Source of the DNA: Cellulomonas shaoxiangyii
Lineage (GTDB): Bacteria; Actinomycetota; Actinomycetes; Actinomycetales; Cellulomonadaceae
Length of the DNA: 64,000 nt
NCBI RefSeq assembly: GCF_004798685.1
Contig: NZ_CP039291.1
Location: forward strand, 2,232,001-2,296,000
Direction: 5' to 3'
How positions within the stretch are numbered: position 1 is the stretch's first letter; each line of letters opens with the position of its first letter. Below, in pieces: positions 1-10,149 of this stretch. The notes under the pieces were generated by a model. That model worked only from the letters and a program-made list of their open reading frames with translations, did not search any database and was not told where the DNA came from. Made by a program: the position numbers and the translations under genes.

Positions 1-960
1 GCCGTCGAGCGTCGTCAGCCGCTCCCCCGGGCGCGCACGCCGCACCACGACGGGCGCGGTCAGCGTCGCGAGGTCGTAGGCGTGCATCGGCTGCCCGAGG
101 TCGAGCATCACGTAGTTCGTGACGTCGACCGCGAGGCTGATCGGCCGCATGCCCGCACGCGTCAGCCGCTGCTGCATCCAGGCGGGCGACGGCCCGTGCG
201 CCGCGACGCCCCGCACGACCTGCGCGACGAACCGGTCCGCCCCGGGCACGCCGTGCACCGGGCGCTCGTCGTCGACCTCGACCGCGAAGCCCGCCGGCCG
301 CGCCTCGTCCTCGTCGCCCGTCGGCAGGCCCGGGTCGGTGAACGCCGCACCGGTGGAGTGCCCGTACTCGCGGGCGACGCCGCGCATGGAGAAGCAGTAC
401 CCCCGGTCGGGGGTCACGTTGATCTCCAGGACCTCCTCGCCGAGGCCCAGCAGCTCGAGCGCGTCCGTGCCCGGCGCCGTGACGTCCGCGCCGTACCCGA
501 GGCGCTCGAGCACGATGATGCCGTCGTGGTCCTCGCCGAGCCCCAGCTCGCGGGCGGAGCAGATCATCCCGTCGGACACGTGCCCGTACGTCTTGCGCGC
601 CGAGATCGGGAACGGCCCCGGCAGGACGGCACCGGGCAGCGCGACGACGACGCGGTCGCCCGCGCCGAAGTTGTGGGCACCGCAGACGATGCCGCGCGGC
701 ACGGTCGGGTTCCCGTCGCCGTCGAGGTCGTTGTGCGCGCCGACGTCGACGTGGCACCAGTTGATCGTCTTGCCGTTCTTCTGCGGCTCGGGCGTCAGGT
801 CGACGACCTGACCGACGACGAGGGGCCCGGTGACGCCGGACGCGTGGACGGCCTCCTCCTCGAGCCCGACGCGCACGAGGTCGGCGGCGAGCTGCTCGGC
901 CGTGAGACCGGCGGGGAGCGCGACGTGCTCACCGAGCCAGGACAGCGGGATGCGCGGCAT
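1..960 (-). CDS. pheT: Phenylalanyl-tRNA synthetase beta subunit, N-terminal part (cut by window edge)
   Basis: This is the first 320 codons of the beta subunit of the cytoplasmic (alpha-beta)2 enzyme that charges tRNA-Phe. The rest lies beyond the left edge; the family is about 800 residues. The visible part covers the N-terminal EMAP-type tRNA-binding OB fold (PEPQKNGKTINWCHVDVG near residues 58-75) and the start of the B3/B4 editing region. The start is ATG at 960-958, one nucleotide after the pheS stop, so the two are translated as one operon. No frameshift is visible. Identification is firm from the sequence and the pheS neighbour. Confidence 0.95.
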   Translation of the reverse strand, partial: MPRIPLSWLGEHVALPAGLTAEQLAADLVRVGLEEEAVHASGVTGPLVVGQVVDLTPEPQKNGKTINWCHVDVGAHNDLDGDGNPTVPRGIVCGAHNFGAGDRVVVALPGAVLPGPFPISARKTYGHVSDGMICSARELGLGEDHDGIIVLERLGYGADVTAPGTDALELLGLGEEVLEINVTPDRGYCFSMRGVAREYGHSTGAAFTDPGLPTGDEDEARPAGFAVEVDDERPVHGVPGADRFVAQVVRGVAAHGPSPAWMQQRLTRAGMRPISLAVDVTNYVMLDLGQPMHAYDLATLTAPVVVRRARPGERLTTLDG

Positions 961-961
961 C

Positions 962-2137
<1,176 letters not shown>

Positions 2138-2207
2138 GTGGCGCCCGTCCCGGGGCCGGTGGCGCCGTCCGCTCCCGCGCGCGTCGCGCGGCGTCGTGGC
2201 CGCGGTC

Positions 2208-2849
2208 TCAGCCGCGCAGCCTGTACTCGCCGACGGGCGTGTACAACGGCCCGCCGCCGCGGCCCTCACCCGGTCGCGACTCGACGAGCGTCACGGCCTG
2301 CACCCACCACGTGGGCCCGTCGTACACCGCGAGCGCGTGCGCGGCCACGTCGACCGCGTCGGGCGCGACCCCGGCCGACGCCCGCTCCCCCGGTCCGCGC
2401 GCCCCCCGGGCCGACCCGCGCCGGCGCGGCGGCCGCGACCCGGGCCGGGCGCGACCGACGGTCAGGTGGGGGCGGTTGCGTGCGCGGTCGTCGGGCCGGG
2501 CGCCCGCCGCGTCGCCGACGTCGCGCGCGCCGGCCGCGAGCCGCGTCATCGCCTCGACGTCACCGCCGACGCCGACCCAGAGCGTGCGGTGCGAGAACAC
2601 GCCGGCGCCGCGAAGCGCCAGCTCGAACGGCGCCGACCCTGCCGCGAGCCCGTCGAGCCCTTCGGCGAGGTCGTCGGCGAGGGCGTCCGGCACCGAGCCG
2701 TAGAACGCCGCCGTGAGGTGCCACGCCTCCCGCGCCGTCCACCGCAGACCCTCCTCACCGCCCGGCCCACGGGGGCGCACCGACGCGAGCGCGAGGTCGA
2801 GGTGGTCGAGGACGTCGGCCGGGGGCCACACCGCGGCGAACAGACGCAT
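2208..2849 (-). CDS. thpR: RNA 2',3'-cyclic phosphodiesterase (2H phosphoesterase, LigT/ThpR family)
   Basis: 213 residues with the two catalytic HxT motifs of the 2H superfamily: HLTAAFYG (His44) and HLTVGR (His128). Family members hydrolyse 2',3'-cyclic phosphodiesters at RNA ends. Residues 118-160 form an Arg/Gly/Pro-rich insertion, probably a disordered loop. The ATG lies 6 nt after a CAGGCT hexamer resembling the -10 of hisH, so the mRNA may be leaderless. It stands alone between pheS and the methyltransferase gene. The physiological substrate is unknown. Confidence 0.85.
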   Translation of the reverse strand: MRLFAAVWPPADVLDHLDLALASVRPRGPGGEEGLRWTAREAWHLTAAFYGSVPDALADDLAEGLDGLAAGSAPFELALRGAGVFSHRTLWVGVGGDVEAMTRLAAGARDVGDAAGARPDDRARNRPHLTVGRARPGSRPPRRRGSARGARGPGERASAGVAPDAVDVAAHALAVYDGPTWWVQAVTLVESRPGEGRGGGPLYTPVGEYRLRG

Positions 2850-2915
2850 GCGGTCAGCCTGCCAGGCCGCGGCACCCCGCGTCGGCGGCGGTGCGGCGGG
2901 CGGCCCCCCGGGACG

Positions 2916-3746
2916 TCAGCGCTGCGCGCGGGCGGAGGCGAACAGGCACACGGCGGCCGCCGTGGCCAGGTTGAGCGACTCCGCCCGCCCGCGGATCGGA
3001 ACCCGGACCACCGCGTCGGCGAGCGCGCGGTCGTCGTCGGACATGCCCCACGCCTCGTTGCCGAAGACCCACGCCGTCGGCGCCGTGAGGTCCGGGACGC
3101 CGGCCGGCGCGTGGCCCGCGACGTCCAGGAGGTCGTCGAGGTCGTGGCTGCCGCGGCCGTCCGCTGCCAGCACGGTCAGGCCGGCGGCGCGCAGGTCCAC
3201 GACGACGTCGGCGAGCTCGCCGCCGGTCGCCACGGGCAGGTGGAACAGCGAGCCGGCGGTCGAGCGCACCACCTTCGGGTTGTGCAGGTCGACGCTCGCG
3301 CCCGTGAGCACGACGCCCCCCGCGCCCGCCGCGTCGGCGGCCCGCACGACCGTGCCGGCGTTGCCCGGGTCGCGGACCTGGGAGAGCACGGCGACGAGCC
3401 GCGGGCGGGCCGCGAGGACGTCGGCGCGGTCGGGCACGACGGCGTCGACCACCGCGACGAGCTGCTGCGCGTCCGGGCTCATCGCCTCGAGGACGTCGGC
3501 CGTGCCGGGCCGCACGCGCACGCCCGCGTGCCGCGCGGCGGTCACCAGGTCGGGGTACCGGTCGGCGGCGTCGGGGCCGACGTACAGGTCGCGCACGTGC
3601 TCGGCCGCCTCCGCCACCGCCTCGCGGACGGACTGGGGTCCCTCGACGAGGAACGCGCCGGCCCGGCGCCGCACCGCGCGCTGCGCGAGCGCGCGGACCT
3701 GCTTGACCCGCTCGGCGCGGGGGTTGGTCATGATCTCGTCGGACAC
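2916..3746 (-). CDS. SpoU/TrmH-family RNA 2'-O-methyltransferase
   Basis: 276-residue SPOUT methyltransferase. Residues 1-110 match the SpoU substrate-binding domain. The catalytic part carries motif 1 (RDPGNAGTVVRAADA), motif 2 (FGNEAWG) and motif 3 (PIRGRAESLNLATAAAV), which form the SAM-binding trefoil knot. It should 2'-O-methylate a ribose in rRNA or tRNA; the exact nucleotide cannot be deduced. The GTG start at 3746 follows AAGGGA at good spacing; an in-frame ATG five codons later (3731) is an alternative. It follows rplT, as in many actinobacteria. Confidence 0.88.
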   Translation of the reverse strand: MSDEIMTNPRAERVKQVRALAQRAVRRRAGAFLVEGPQSVREAVAEAAEHVRDLYVGPDAADRYPDLVTAARHAGVRVRPGTADVLEAMSPDAQQLVAVVDAVVPDRADVLAARPRLVAVLSQVRDPGNAGTVVRAADAAGAGGVVLTGASVDLHNPKVVRSTAGSLFHLPVATGGELADVVVDLRAAGLTVLAADGRGSHDLDDLLDVAGHAPAGVPDLTAPTAWVFGNEAWGMSDDDRALADAVVRVPIRGRAESLNLATAAAVCLFASARAQR

Positions 3747-3813
3747 AGCGTCCCTTCTCGTGCCTGGTCGGCCGTGTCACACCGGGCGGGTGCGCCCGGG
3801 CCCGGACGCGGCG

Positions 3814-3846
3814 CCGCCCCCGCCGTCACGAGGACGACGGGGGCGG
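3814..3846 (-). terminator. Hairpin downstream of rplT
   Basis: CCGCCCCC (3814-3821) pairs with GGGGGCGG (3839-3846) just after the rplT stop. There is no U-tract, so it would be a factor-assisted or weak intrinsic terminator, or a 3'-end stabiliser of the infC-rpmI-rplT transcript. Confidence 0.45.
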
Positions 3847-3864
3847 TGCGAGGAGTGCGGCTGC

Positions 3865-4248
3865 TCAGGCGGCGGCCGGCGCGTTGACGTCCTCGGGCAG
3901 CGCGGCCTTGGCCACCTGCACGAGCGCGGCGAACGCCGCGGCGTCGTTGACCGCCATGTCGGCGAGGACGCGACGGTCGACCTCGACACCCGCGGCCTTG
4001 AGGCCCTGGATGAGGCGGTTGTACGTCAGGCCGTTCGCGCGCGACGCGGCGTTGATCCGCTGGATCCACAGCTTGCGGAAGTCGCCCTTGCGCGCCTTGC
4101 GGTCGCGGTAGGCGTAGACGAGGGAGTGGGTGACCTGCTCCTTCGCCTTGCGGTACAGGCGCGACCGCTGGCCGCGGTAGCCGCTGGCCTTCTCGAGGGT
4201 CGAGCGGCGCTTCTTCTGGGCGTTGACCGCCCGCTTCACGCGTGCCAC
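3865..4248 (-). CDS. rplT: 50S ribosomal protein L20
   Basis: 127 residues, starting [20 protein letters not shown] with the typical basic N-terminal helix that enters 23S rRNA. The globular domain follows ([20 protein letters not shown]). L20 is needed for early assembly of the large subunit. It is the last gene of infC-rpmI-rplT, 66 nt after rpmI, and that gap holds a strong hairpin. A short Ala-rich tail extends past the usual 117-120 residues. Confidence 0.97.
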   Translation of the reverse strand: MARVKRAVNAQKKRRSTLEKASGYRGQRSRLYRKAKEQVTHSLVYAYRDRKARKGDFRKLWIQRINAASRANGLTYNRLIQGLKAAGVEVDRRVLADMAVNDAAAFAALVQVAKAALPEDVNAPAAA

Positions 4249-4284
4249 GTGATGCTCCTTGCTTGGGGTCCGGGGCCGGGTGCT

Positions 4285-4314
4285 CCCGCGGCGCCTCGTG
4301 AGGCGCCACGCGGG
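4285..4314 (-). promoter_or_regulatory. Strong hairpin between rpmI and rplT
   Basis: CCCGC (4285-4289) pairs with GCGGG (4310-4314) around an inner GGCGCCTC/GAGGCGCC stem (4290-4297 and 4300-4307). It occupies most of the rpmI-rplT gap. It may tune or process the transcript, or form part of an L20 autoregulatory site as in other phyla. That role is inferred from position only. Confidence 0.4.
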
Positions 4315-4509
4315 TCAGCGACCGAGCAGCTTCTTGATCTTGGGGGTGTCGGCGGGCGAGACGACGACGTCACCGGCGATGCGGCGGGTCCGGCGGCTCG
4401 ACTTGTGCTCGAGCAGGTGACGGCCGCCGGCCTGCTCACGCATGATCTTGCCGGTACCGGTGACCCGGAACCGCTTCTTGGCACCGGAGTGCGTCTTGTT
4501 CTTCGGCAT
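4315..4509 (-). CDS. rpmI: 50S ribosomal protein L35
   Basis: 64-residue small basic protein beginning [20 protein letters not shown] and ending KIKKLLGR, full length for L35. The ATG is preceded by AAGGAGA. It lies between infC (85 nt upstream) and rplT in the conserved operon. The sequence leaves no doubt. Confidence 0.97.
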   Translation of the reverse strand: MPKNKTHSGAKKRFRVTGTGKIMREQAGGRHLLEHKSSRRTRRIAGDVVVSPADTPKIKKLLGR

Positions 4510-4594
4510 GGCTGCCGTGTCTCCTTGTCGTTCGCATCGCACGGTCGTGCGACTCGGGGTCAGCGGGCGCCCTGGCGGACGCGCCGGGGTGGGG

Positions 4595-5746
4595 TCAGCC
4601 GGCGTCCTCGTCCGATGCCGGGCGGGGGCCCGGCCGCGGGGCCGGCTTGGGCGCACCGCCCGGGCGGGGGCCCGGACGGACGCCGGTCGGCGCGGGAGCC
4701 GGCGGGCGGGGTGCGGCCGGACGCGGCGCCGCCTCGGGGGCGGCAGGACGCGACGCCGGTGCGCTCCGCGGTGCGGCGGCCGGCCGGGCAGCCGGCGACG
4801 GCGCGGGCCGCGACGCGGTGGACGGAGCGGGCCGCGACGCGGTCGAGGGAGCCGGACGCGACCCGGTCGAGGAGGCCGGACGCGACCCGCTCGACGAGGC
4901 CGGGCGCGTGGTCGCGGCCGGGCGCGCCGGTGCCGACGGGGCCGTGCGGGCCGGTGCGGTCCGGGCGGGTGCCTCGGCTCGCTCGGGAGCCGGACGCTCG
5001 GAGGCCGCGGGCGGCGCCGTCTCGGCGACCGGCGCAGGGGCCTGCGCCGCGGGCGCCTCCGTCGGTGCAGCAGGCGCGGTCGGCTCCGCCGCAGCATCCG
5101 CCGGCACGAGGGCCGGCGCAGCCTCGGGCGCCTCGTCCGGGGTGACGTCGTCGATCTCGTCGATCTCGTCCTGCTCCGGGCGGTCGTCCCGCGGGTGCGT
5201 GGCGGCCGCGCGCCGCTGCTCCTTCTGCTGGTCCGCCTTCTTCTTCGTCGGGCCCAGCACCATGATCATGTTGCGGCCGTCCTGCTTCGGCATGCTCTCG
5301 ATGAACCCGAGCTCGGCGACGTCCGCGGCGAGCCGCTGGAGCAGGCGCACGCCCATCTCCGGGCGCGACTGCTCGCGGCCGCGGAACATGATCATGACCT
5401 TGACCTTGTCGCCGGCGGCGAGGAACCGCTCGACGTGGCCCTTCTTGGTGCCGTAGTCGTGCGGGTCGATCTTGAGCCGGAAGCGGATCTCCTTGAGGAC
5501 GGTGTTGGCCTGGTTCCGCCGGGCCTCACGCGCCTTCATGTCGGCCTCGTACTTGAACTTGCCGAAGTCCATGATCTTGCACACGGGCGGACGTGCGGTC
5601 GGGGCGACCTCGACCAGGTCGAGGTCGGCGTCCTGGGCCAGACGCAGCGCGTCCTCCACGCGGACGATGCCGACCTGCTCGCCGTTGGGTCCGACGAGTC
5701 GGACCTCGGCGACGCGGATCCGATCGTTGATGCGGGGCTCGCTGAT
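4595..5746 (-). CDS. infC: Translation initiation factor IF-3 with non-AUG (ATC) start and long low-complexity tail
   Basis: IF-3 binds the 30S subunit and checks the start codon. Residues 1-178 are the conserved N- and C-domains ([55 protein letters not shown]). Residues 179-383 are an Ala/Pro/Arg/Ser tail with an 8-residue repeat (SRPAPSTA type), more than doubling the usual 180-220 residues. The start is taken as ATC at 5746-5744: the homology begins there, AGGAG lies 6 nt upstream, and no in-frame ATG, GTG or TTG fits just upstream. Rare starts in infC are known (AUU in E. coli) and give autoregulation by IF-3 itself. Confidence 0.9.
   Translation of the reverse strand: MSEPRINDRIRVAEVRLVGPNGEQVGIVRVEDALRLAQDADLDLVEVAPTARPPVCKIMDFGKFKYEADMKAREARRNQANTVLKEIRFRLKIDPHDYGTKKGHVERFLAAGDKVKVMIMFRGREQSRPEMGVRLLQRLAADVAELGFIESMPKQDGRNMIMVLGPTKKKADQQKEQRRAAATHPRDDRPEQDEIDEIDDVTPDEAPEAAPALVPADAAAEPTAPAAPTEAPAAQAPAPVAETAPPAASERPAPERAEAPARTAPARTAPSAPARPAATTRPASSSGSRPASSTGSRPAPSTASRPAPSTASRPAPSPAARPAAAPRSAPASRPAAPEAAPRPAAPRPPAPAPTGVRPGPRPGGAPKPAPRPGPRPASDEDAG
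4790..4895 (-). repeat. 24-bp tandem repeat coding the IF-3 tail
   Basis: About four imperfect 24-bp units encode [32 protein letters not shown] in the IF-3 C-terminal extension. Copy number probably varies between strains by replication slippage. Confidence 0.7.
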
Positions 5747-6149
5747 GTGGTGCTCCTCGGGTTCGTCGTGGCGGACCCCAGGAACGAGGAAGGCCCCCGT
5801 CCTGGGCACAGGAGGAGGCCACGTCCGTACGGCGGGCGCACACGGCAACCACCGGCCAGGCCGACAGGATTTCCCGTCGACCTGAGGACTGGGACCCGGT
5901 CCCTGTCGTCGGCGCGGCCGACGGGCGGGACCCAGGTGGGAAGGACTCCACTTGTGCACCCGCCCCACCGCGTGACCCCGACTCCGGCACGGACCCCGGG
6001 GTGCGGGGGCCGTGCGGCGGGACGGGAACGCGCGACGGCGCGGGTCAGTCGAGGACCAGGCTACCACCCGCCCCGGTGAGCGCGGCAACGGCGCCGTCGC
6101 ACACGGCGCGGCCGCGGCGGCGTCCGGCCGCGATGAGAGGATCGGCACC
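5747..6149. promoter_or_regulatory. Divergent infC / DUF1844 control region with long infC leader
   Basis: This 403-bp gap separates divergent infC and the DUF1844 gene and holds no convincing coding sequence. A TAGCCT hexamer on the minus strand (6063-6058), with TTGCCG 19 nt upstream, could start an infC transcript near 6051, giving a leader of about 300 nt. The leader contains a palindrome, GGGACCCGGTCCC, near 5898-5910 and the attenuator-like hairpin listed separately. On the plus strand GAGGAT (6137-6142) lies 7 nt before the DUF1844 ATG. Promoter assignments are from sequence only. Confidence 0.5.
5792..5820 (-). promoter_or_regulatory. Attenuator-like hairpin in the infC leader
   Basis: On the minus strand, GGCCTCC pairs with GGGGGCC (one G-U) and TCCTG pairs with CAGGA around a TGCC loop, giving a 12-bp stem with a single bulged C. 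TTCCTCGTTCC follows. It ends about 45 nt before the ATC start of infC. Position and shape suggest transcription attenuation or a translational control element; no leader peptide is obvious. Confidence 0.45.
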
Positions 6150-6521
6150 ATGACGGACCCCACCGACGAGCAGGACCAGCGCGCCGCCGAGGCGGTGCGC
6201 GACATCGCCGACGTCGCCGCGGTCGAGGTGATCACGGCCGCCGCCGTGCACCTCATGAGCGCCGCCGCGGTGAAGTGCGGCCTGGCGGAGGACGGCCCCG
6301 ACGGGCCGGGTGCACGGCACCGGGACCTCGACGAGGCCCGCAAGCTCATCACGGCGCTCGCCGCCCTCGTGACGGCCTCCGCGCCCGACATCGGCAACCA
6401 GCACGCGCGCTCCCTGCGCGACGGGCTGCGGTCCCTCCAGCTGGCCTTCCGCGAGGCGTCGCCCTTCCCCGACGCGCCCGGCGACGGGCCCGGCGAGAAG
6501 TTCACCGGTCCCGTCTCCTGA
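6150..6521 (+). CDS. DUF1844 domain protein
   Basis: 123-residue, mostly helical protein of the DUF1844 family, with no signal peptide or clear membrane segment. The core [21 protein letters not shown] and the second helix ([18 protein letters not shown]) resemble members found next to infC in many actinobacteria. Function is unknown; the conserved position suggests a link to translation. ATG at 6150 has a GAGGAT hexamer 7 nt upstream that could be either a -10 (leaderless) or a weak Shine-Dalgarno. Confidence 0.75.
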   Translation: MTDPTDEQDQRAAEAVRDIADVAAVEVITAAAVHLMSAAAVKCGLAEDGPDGPGARHRDLDEARKLITALAALVTASAPDIGNQHARSLRDGLRSLQLAFREASPFPDAPGDGPGEKFTGPVS

Positions 6522-6666
6522 CGGCACCACCCGGCGTCGGCCCGCGCCCGACCGCTCGGGCCGCCCCCGCCGCACGTGACGTCGGCCGCGGGCGCCCGGC
6601 CACCGCCGTCCGTGTGGTCCCCGCAGACCCGCCGCCGCACCACGCCGGGGACGGTGGCCCGCCGCC

Positions 6667-6672
6667 TATCCT
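6667..6672 (+). promoter_or_regulatory. -10 element TATCCT, 6 nt before the start codon
   Basis: TATCCT followed by GGCGCG and the ATG at 6679. A start 7 nt after the -10 would fall on the A of the ATG, predicting a leaderless mRNA. No Shine-Dalgarno is present. Confidence 0.55.
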
Positions 6673-6678
6673 GGCGCG

Positions 6679-7389
6679 ATGACCGGCCCGAGCGGACCCG
6701 CACCCTCCCCCGGACCCCAGCAGCCGCCCGACGGACCCGCGTGGTGGACCCCGGCCGCGGCGCCCCTCCCCGCCGCACCGGGTCCGTCCGCACCGCACGG
6801 GCCGGGACCCCACGCCCCCGGACCGCACGCGTCCGCGCCGCGCACGCCGGTGCCGTTCCCGGTCGAGACCCCGCCGCGCCGGCGACGCGCGGTCGCGGTC
6901 CTGTCCGTCGTGCTCGTGGCCGTGCTCGTCGCGGCCGGGCTCGTCGGCGCGCGCCTGTGGACCACGACGCGCGAGTGGGAGCGCGCCGCGGCCGAGTGGG
7001 AGGCGCTGGCCCGCACGCACGGCGACCAGCTCGCGCAGGCGACCGCCGAGCTCGAGGCCACGACCGGCGACCTCGCGGCGACGCGTGACCAGCTGGCCAC
7101 CGCCCAGGCCCGCATCACCGAGCTCGCCGACGAGAAGGCGCAGCTCGGCGACACGACCGCCGCCCAGCAGCAGCTCGCCGACTACCAGGCCCGCGTCTCG
7201 GAGGCGGCCGGTGAGGTCGCGACCGCGCTGGCCAACTGCATCGACGGGCAGGAGGCGCTCATCGGCTACCTCGGCGAGGCGGACCGCTACGACGCCGCCG
7301 AGCTGGCGCGCTTCCGGGCGGACGTCGAGCGCGTGTGCGGCGCCGCGAGCGACGCCAACGCCTCGCTCCAGCGGGAGCTGGCGCGGTGA
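6679..7389 (+). CDS. Membrane-anchored coiled-coil protein, unknown function
   Basis: 236 residues: a Pro-rich cytoplasmic N-terminus (1-66), RRRR, one transmembrane helix (71-92), then an extracytoplasmic heptad-rich coiled coil (105-185, Ala/Glu/Gln) and a C-terminal region with two cysteines (ALANCID and VERVCG) that could form a disulfide. Its last codons overlap the GTG start of the next gene (GTGA), so the two are probably translationally coupled. No named family recognised. A role at the envelope with the downstream lipoprotein protease is an inference. Confidence 0.75.
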   Translation: MTGPSGPAPSPGPQQPPDGPAWWTPAAAPLPAAPGPSAPHGPGPHAPGPHASAPRTPVPFPVETPPRRRRAVAVLSVVLVAVLVAAGLVGARLWTTTREWERAAAEWEALARTHGDQLAQATAELEATTGDLAATRDQLATAQARITELADEKAQLGDTTAAQQQLADYQARVSEAAGEVATALANCIDGQEALIGYLGEADRYDAAELARFRADVERVCGAASDANASLQRELAR

Positions 7390-8129
7390 CGTCGCGCCGG
7401 CACCACGCCGCCCGCACCGGCGCGCTCGTGGCGGCCGCGGTGGTCCTCACGGCGTGCGCCGCGCTGCCCGCGCCGCCGGCCCCCGTCCCCACGAGCGTCG
7501 TCCCGAGCACGGTGCCGGCGCCGGCCGCGACGGACGACGGCTCCCAGCTGTCCCCCGACGGCTTCGACGCGGCGCAGCGCATGGCCGTCCGCATCCGGAA
7601 CATCGGCTGCGGCGCGCTGTCGACCGGGTCCGGCTTCGCCATCGACGAGCACACCCTCGTGACGAACAAGCACGTCGTCGCCGACTCGGCGCAGCTCGAG
7701 CTGAGCACGTACGACGGCCGCGACGTGGCGGCCGAGGCGGCCAGCACCGCCGCGCTGGCGGACCTCGCCGTCGTGCGGACCGTCGACGCCCTGCCCGCCG
7801 CACCCGTGCTCGCCGACGCCGACCCCGCGATCGGCGACCCCGTCACGGTGGTCGGCTACCCGCTCGGGCGGCAGCTGACCGTGACGGACGGCCGCATCAT
7901 GGGCGCCGTCACCGACCCCCTGCACGCCAACCTCGGGGAGGTGCTGGTCACCGACGCGCCGGTCGAGCCGGGCTCGTCCGGGTCCGCGGCGCTCGACGCG
8001 TCGGGGCGCGTCATCGGCGTCGTCTACGCCAAGAACGCGACCGGCATGAGCTTCGTCGTGCCCGTCAGCACCCTGCGCACCCTGCTCGCCGACGCCGCCG
8101 CCTTCGCACCCGCGCCGACGTGCGGCTGA
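7386..8129 (+). CDS. Trypsin-like serine protease, predicted lipoprotein
   Basis: 247 residues. The signal sequence ends in the lipobox LTAC (Cys24). A chymotrypsin-fold domain follows with the triad His96 (TNKHVV), Asp126 (ADLAVV) and Ser198 (PGSSGS). It has no PDZ domain, so it is closer to stand-alone trypsin-like proteases than to HtrA. The GTG at 7386 overlaps the upstream stop; an upstream in-frame codon at 7335 would bury the signal sequence behind a long basic extension. Likely anchored outside the membrane beside the coiled-coil protein. Confidence 0.82.
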   Translation: MTSRRHHAARTGALVAAAVVLTACAALPAPPAPVPTSVVPSTVPAPAATDDGSQLSPDGFDAAQRMAVRIRNIGCGALSTGSGFAIDEHTLVTNKHVVADSAQLELSTYDGRDVAAEAASTAALADLAVVRTVDALPAAPVLADADPAIGDPVTVVGYPLGRQLTVTDGRIMGAVTDPLHANLGEVLVTDAPVEPGSSGSAALDASGRVIGVVYAKNATGMSFVVPVSTLRTLLADAAAFAPAPTCG

Positions 8130-8214
8130 CGGGCGCACACCGGGCCGCCCGGCTCGCCACAGCACCGCCGACGACCCCCCGCCCGCCGCGGGGGCACGAC
8201 CACCGGGAGACGCC

Positions 8215-8595
8215 ATGACCGAGCGCACGTTCGACCCCGCCGCGCTGCTGCGGGCGGCCGCCGACACCCTGTCCGTCCGCCGTGCGTTCGGCGAGGCGTA
8301 CGAGCACGACGGCGTGCTCGTGGTGCCCGTCGCGCGGGTGTCCGGCGCGACGGGCACCGGTGCCGGCGGCGCGCTGGGCGACACGTCGGTCGACGGCGCG
8401 CGCGCCACGGGGGACGGCGGCGGTGGCGGCTGGGCCACGCACGTGCGGCCGCTCGGCGTCGTCGTCGTCGACGGGCGCGGCGCGCGCTGGTCGCCCGTCG
8501 TGGACGTCGACCGCGCGATCCTCGGCGGACAGGTCGCGCTCGCGGCGGTCGCGAGCGCGTGCGCGTTCGCGTGGGCCGTGCGGCGACGGCGCTGA
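8215..8595 (+). CDS. GerW/YtfJ-family protein
   Basis: 126 residues resembling the GerW (YtfJ) family: an N-terminal helix, then GVLVVPVARVS, a Gly-rich middle and RPLGVVVVDGRGARWSPVVDVDR. The C-terminus is a hydrophobic helix (ILGGQVALAAVASACAFAWAV) ending in RRRR, likely a membrane anchor. In Bacillus the family acts in spore germination. This lineage is not known to sporulate, so a different envelope role is likely. The ATG follows GGGAGACGCC. Confidence 0.7.
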   Translation: MTERTFDPAALLRAAADTLSVRRAFGEAYEHDGVLVVPVARVSGATGTGAGGALGDTSVDGARATGDGGGGGWATHVRPLGVVVVDGRGARWSPVVDVDRAILGGQVALAAVASACAFAWAVRRRR

Positions 8596-8625
8596 CGACC
8601 GCGGGGGTCCCACCCGTGGGCGCCC

Positions 8626-8681
8626 GCCCGGCGTCGGTCCGCCCGGCGTCGGTCCGCCCCGCGTCGGTCCGGCGTCAGTCC
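8626..8681. repeat. 15-bp tandem repeat between convergent genes
   Basis: Three direct units of GCCCGGCGTCGGTCC (8626-8640, 8641-8655, 8656-8670 with one mismatch) and a partial fourth. They lie between the GerW-like stop and the sseB stop and slightly overlap the sseB 3' end. A slippage-prone minisatellite; no hairpin function is obvious. Confidence 0.8.
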
Positions 8682-9406
8682 GCCGCGTGCAGCTTCAGCT
8701 CGAGCGAGTCGACGCGCGCCGTGACGACCGGGTCGGCCGCGAGCGCCGCGTTGACCTCCGCGAGCACGCGGTCGAGCGCGGCCCGGTCCAGGCCGGGCAG
8801 GAGCCCGAGCCGCACGGCCACCTCGGCGCGCACCCCCGGCACCGCGTCGACCGTGCGCACGAGCCGGACACCGGCCAGGGCCGCCGCGACGGCACCCCCC
8901 ACCTCGGGGTCGACCCGTCCGCCGGCGACCGCCGGGCGCCACGCCTCCCCGCGGGCCAGCGCCTCCACGGCGGTGCGCGGCAGCACGACGGGCACCGGGC
9001 CGGCCGGGTCCACGACCAGCACCTCCCACCCCTCGGCGACCGCGGACAGGGCGGCCCGAGGGACGTCGCTCGGGACGGGGCGGGCGTCGGCGCGCCAGCG
9101 GCGCATCGCGTCCACGCCCGTGAAGACGGGCAGCGCGGTGCGCCCGTCCGGCGTCCGCAGCGCGACGACCCCGGCGGACGCCTCCTTGTCGACGGTGTGC
9201 GCGTGCCCGTCGTGCTCGACGACGTCGGCGACCTCGAGCTCGGCGAGCACGGGGACGAGCACGCGCGTCGGCGCGAGGGCGGCGACGACCTCGGCGACGT
9301 CCGCGTCGCCGCCCGCGTGGCGCGCGAGCACCGCGGTCAGCGCGGGGTCCGCGGAGCCGTCGTCGCCGGCGAACGGCGACGACGGCGGCAGGGCGCGCCC
9401 GGTCAC
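8675..9406 (-). CDS. SseB-family protein
   Basis: 243 residues. The N-terminal 140 match the SseB domain ([43 protein letters not shown]); the C-terminal part resembles the SseB C-terminal domain. Family function is poorly defined. It commonly follows priA in actinobacterial his clusters. The GTG at 9406 overlaps the priA stop (GTGA), so it is translationally coupled to histidine biosynthesis genes. No catalytic residues can be assigned. Confidence 0.75.
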   Translation of the reverse strand: MTGRALPPSSPFAGDDGSADPALTAVLARHAGGDADVAEVVAALAPTRVLVPVLAELEVADVVEHDGHAHTVDKEASAGVVALRTPDGRTALPVFTGVDAMRRWRADARPVPSDVPRAALSAVAEGWEVLVVDPAGPVPVVLPRTAVEALARGEAWRPAVAGGRVDPEVGGAVAAALAGVRLVRTVDAVPGVRAEVAVRLGLLPGLDRAALDRVLAEVNAALAADPVVTARVDSLELKLHAAD

Positions 9407-10149
9407 GGCCGCCCGGCGACGTCGAGGGCCTGCGGAAGCGTGAACGCGCCGGCGTAGAGCGCCTTGCCGACGATCGCGCCCTCGACGCCCACGGGCACGA
9501 GCGTGCGCAGGGCCTCGAGGTCGGCGAGGCTCGAGACGCCGCCCGACGCGACGACGGGAGCCGACGTCCGCGTGCAGACCTCCCGCAGCAGCTCGAGGTT
9601 GGGGCCGCGCAGCGTGCCGTCCTTCGTGACGTCCGTGACGACGTAGCGGGCGCACCCGGCCTCGTCCAGGCGCGCGAGCACCTCCCAGAGGTCGCCGCCG
9701 TCCTGGGTCCACCCGCGGGCGGCGAGCGTCGTGCCGCGCACGTCCAGGCCCACGGCCACCTGCTCGCGGTGGGACGCGATGACCCGCGCGGTCCACTCCG
9801 GGTCCTCGAGCGCCGCCGTCCCGAGGTTGACGCGCGTCGCACCGGTGGCCAGCGCGCGCTCGAGCGACGCGTCGTCGCGGATGCCCCCGGACAGCTCGAC
9901 CTTGACGCCCCGCCCGGCGAGCTCCCGCGTCACGTCCGCGAGCAGCGGCGCGTTGGAGCCGCGCCCGAAGGCGGCGTCGAGGTCGACGAGGTGGATCCAC
10001 TCGGCGCCACCGTCGTACCAGTCGAGCGCCGCGGTGAGCGGGTCGCCGTAGGACGTCTCCGACCCGGCCTCCCCCTGCACCAGGCGGACGGCCTGGCCGT
10101 CGGCGACGTCGACGGCGGGCAGCAGCTCGAGCCGGGGCGTATCGGGCAT
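9403..10149 (-). CDS. priA: Phosphoribosyl isomerase A (bifunctional HisA/TrpF type)
   Basis: 248-residue TIM barrel isomerising ProFAR (histidine pathway). In actinobacteria this enzyme usually also does the TrpF step of tryptophan synthesis. The catalytic acid/base pair is in [10 protein letters not shown] (Asp near 14) and [10 protein letters not shown] (Asp near 174). Phosphate-binding loops are ELSGGIRDD and VASGGVSS. The ATG is preceded by AAAGAGGT. It follows hisH by 86 nt and overlaps the SseB gene. The PriA assignment rests on lineage; a tryptophan-only trpF was not in view to compare. Confidence 0.92.
   Translation of the reverse strand: MPDTPRLELLPAVDVADGQAVRLVQGEAGSETSYGDPLTAALDWYDGGAEWIHLVDLDAAFGRGSNAPLLADVTRELAGRGVKVELSGGIRDDASLERALATGATRVNLGTAALEDPEWTARVIASHREQVAVGLDVRGTTLAARGWTQDGGDLWEVLARLDEAGCARYVVTDVTKDGTLRGPNLELLREVCTRTSAPVVASGGVSSLADLEALRTLVPVGVEGAIVGKALYAGAFTLPQALDVAGRP

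Noticed and set aside
5747..6793. Upstream in-frame extension of infC on the minus strand
   Set aside because: It has no homology to IF-3, runs through the DUF1844 gene in antisense and would ignore the AGGAG-ATC start; taken as non-coding.
8626..8681. 15-bp repeats as a CRISPR array
   Set aside because: The units are contiguous without spacers and too short for CRISPR repeats; a simple minisatellite.
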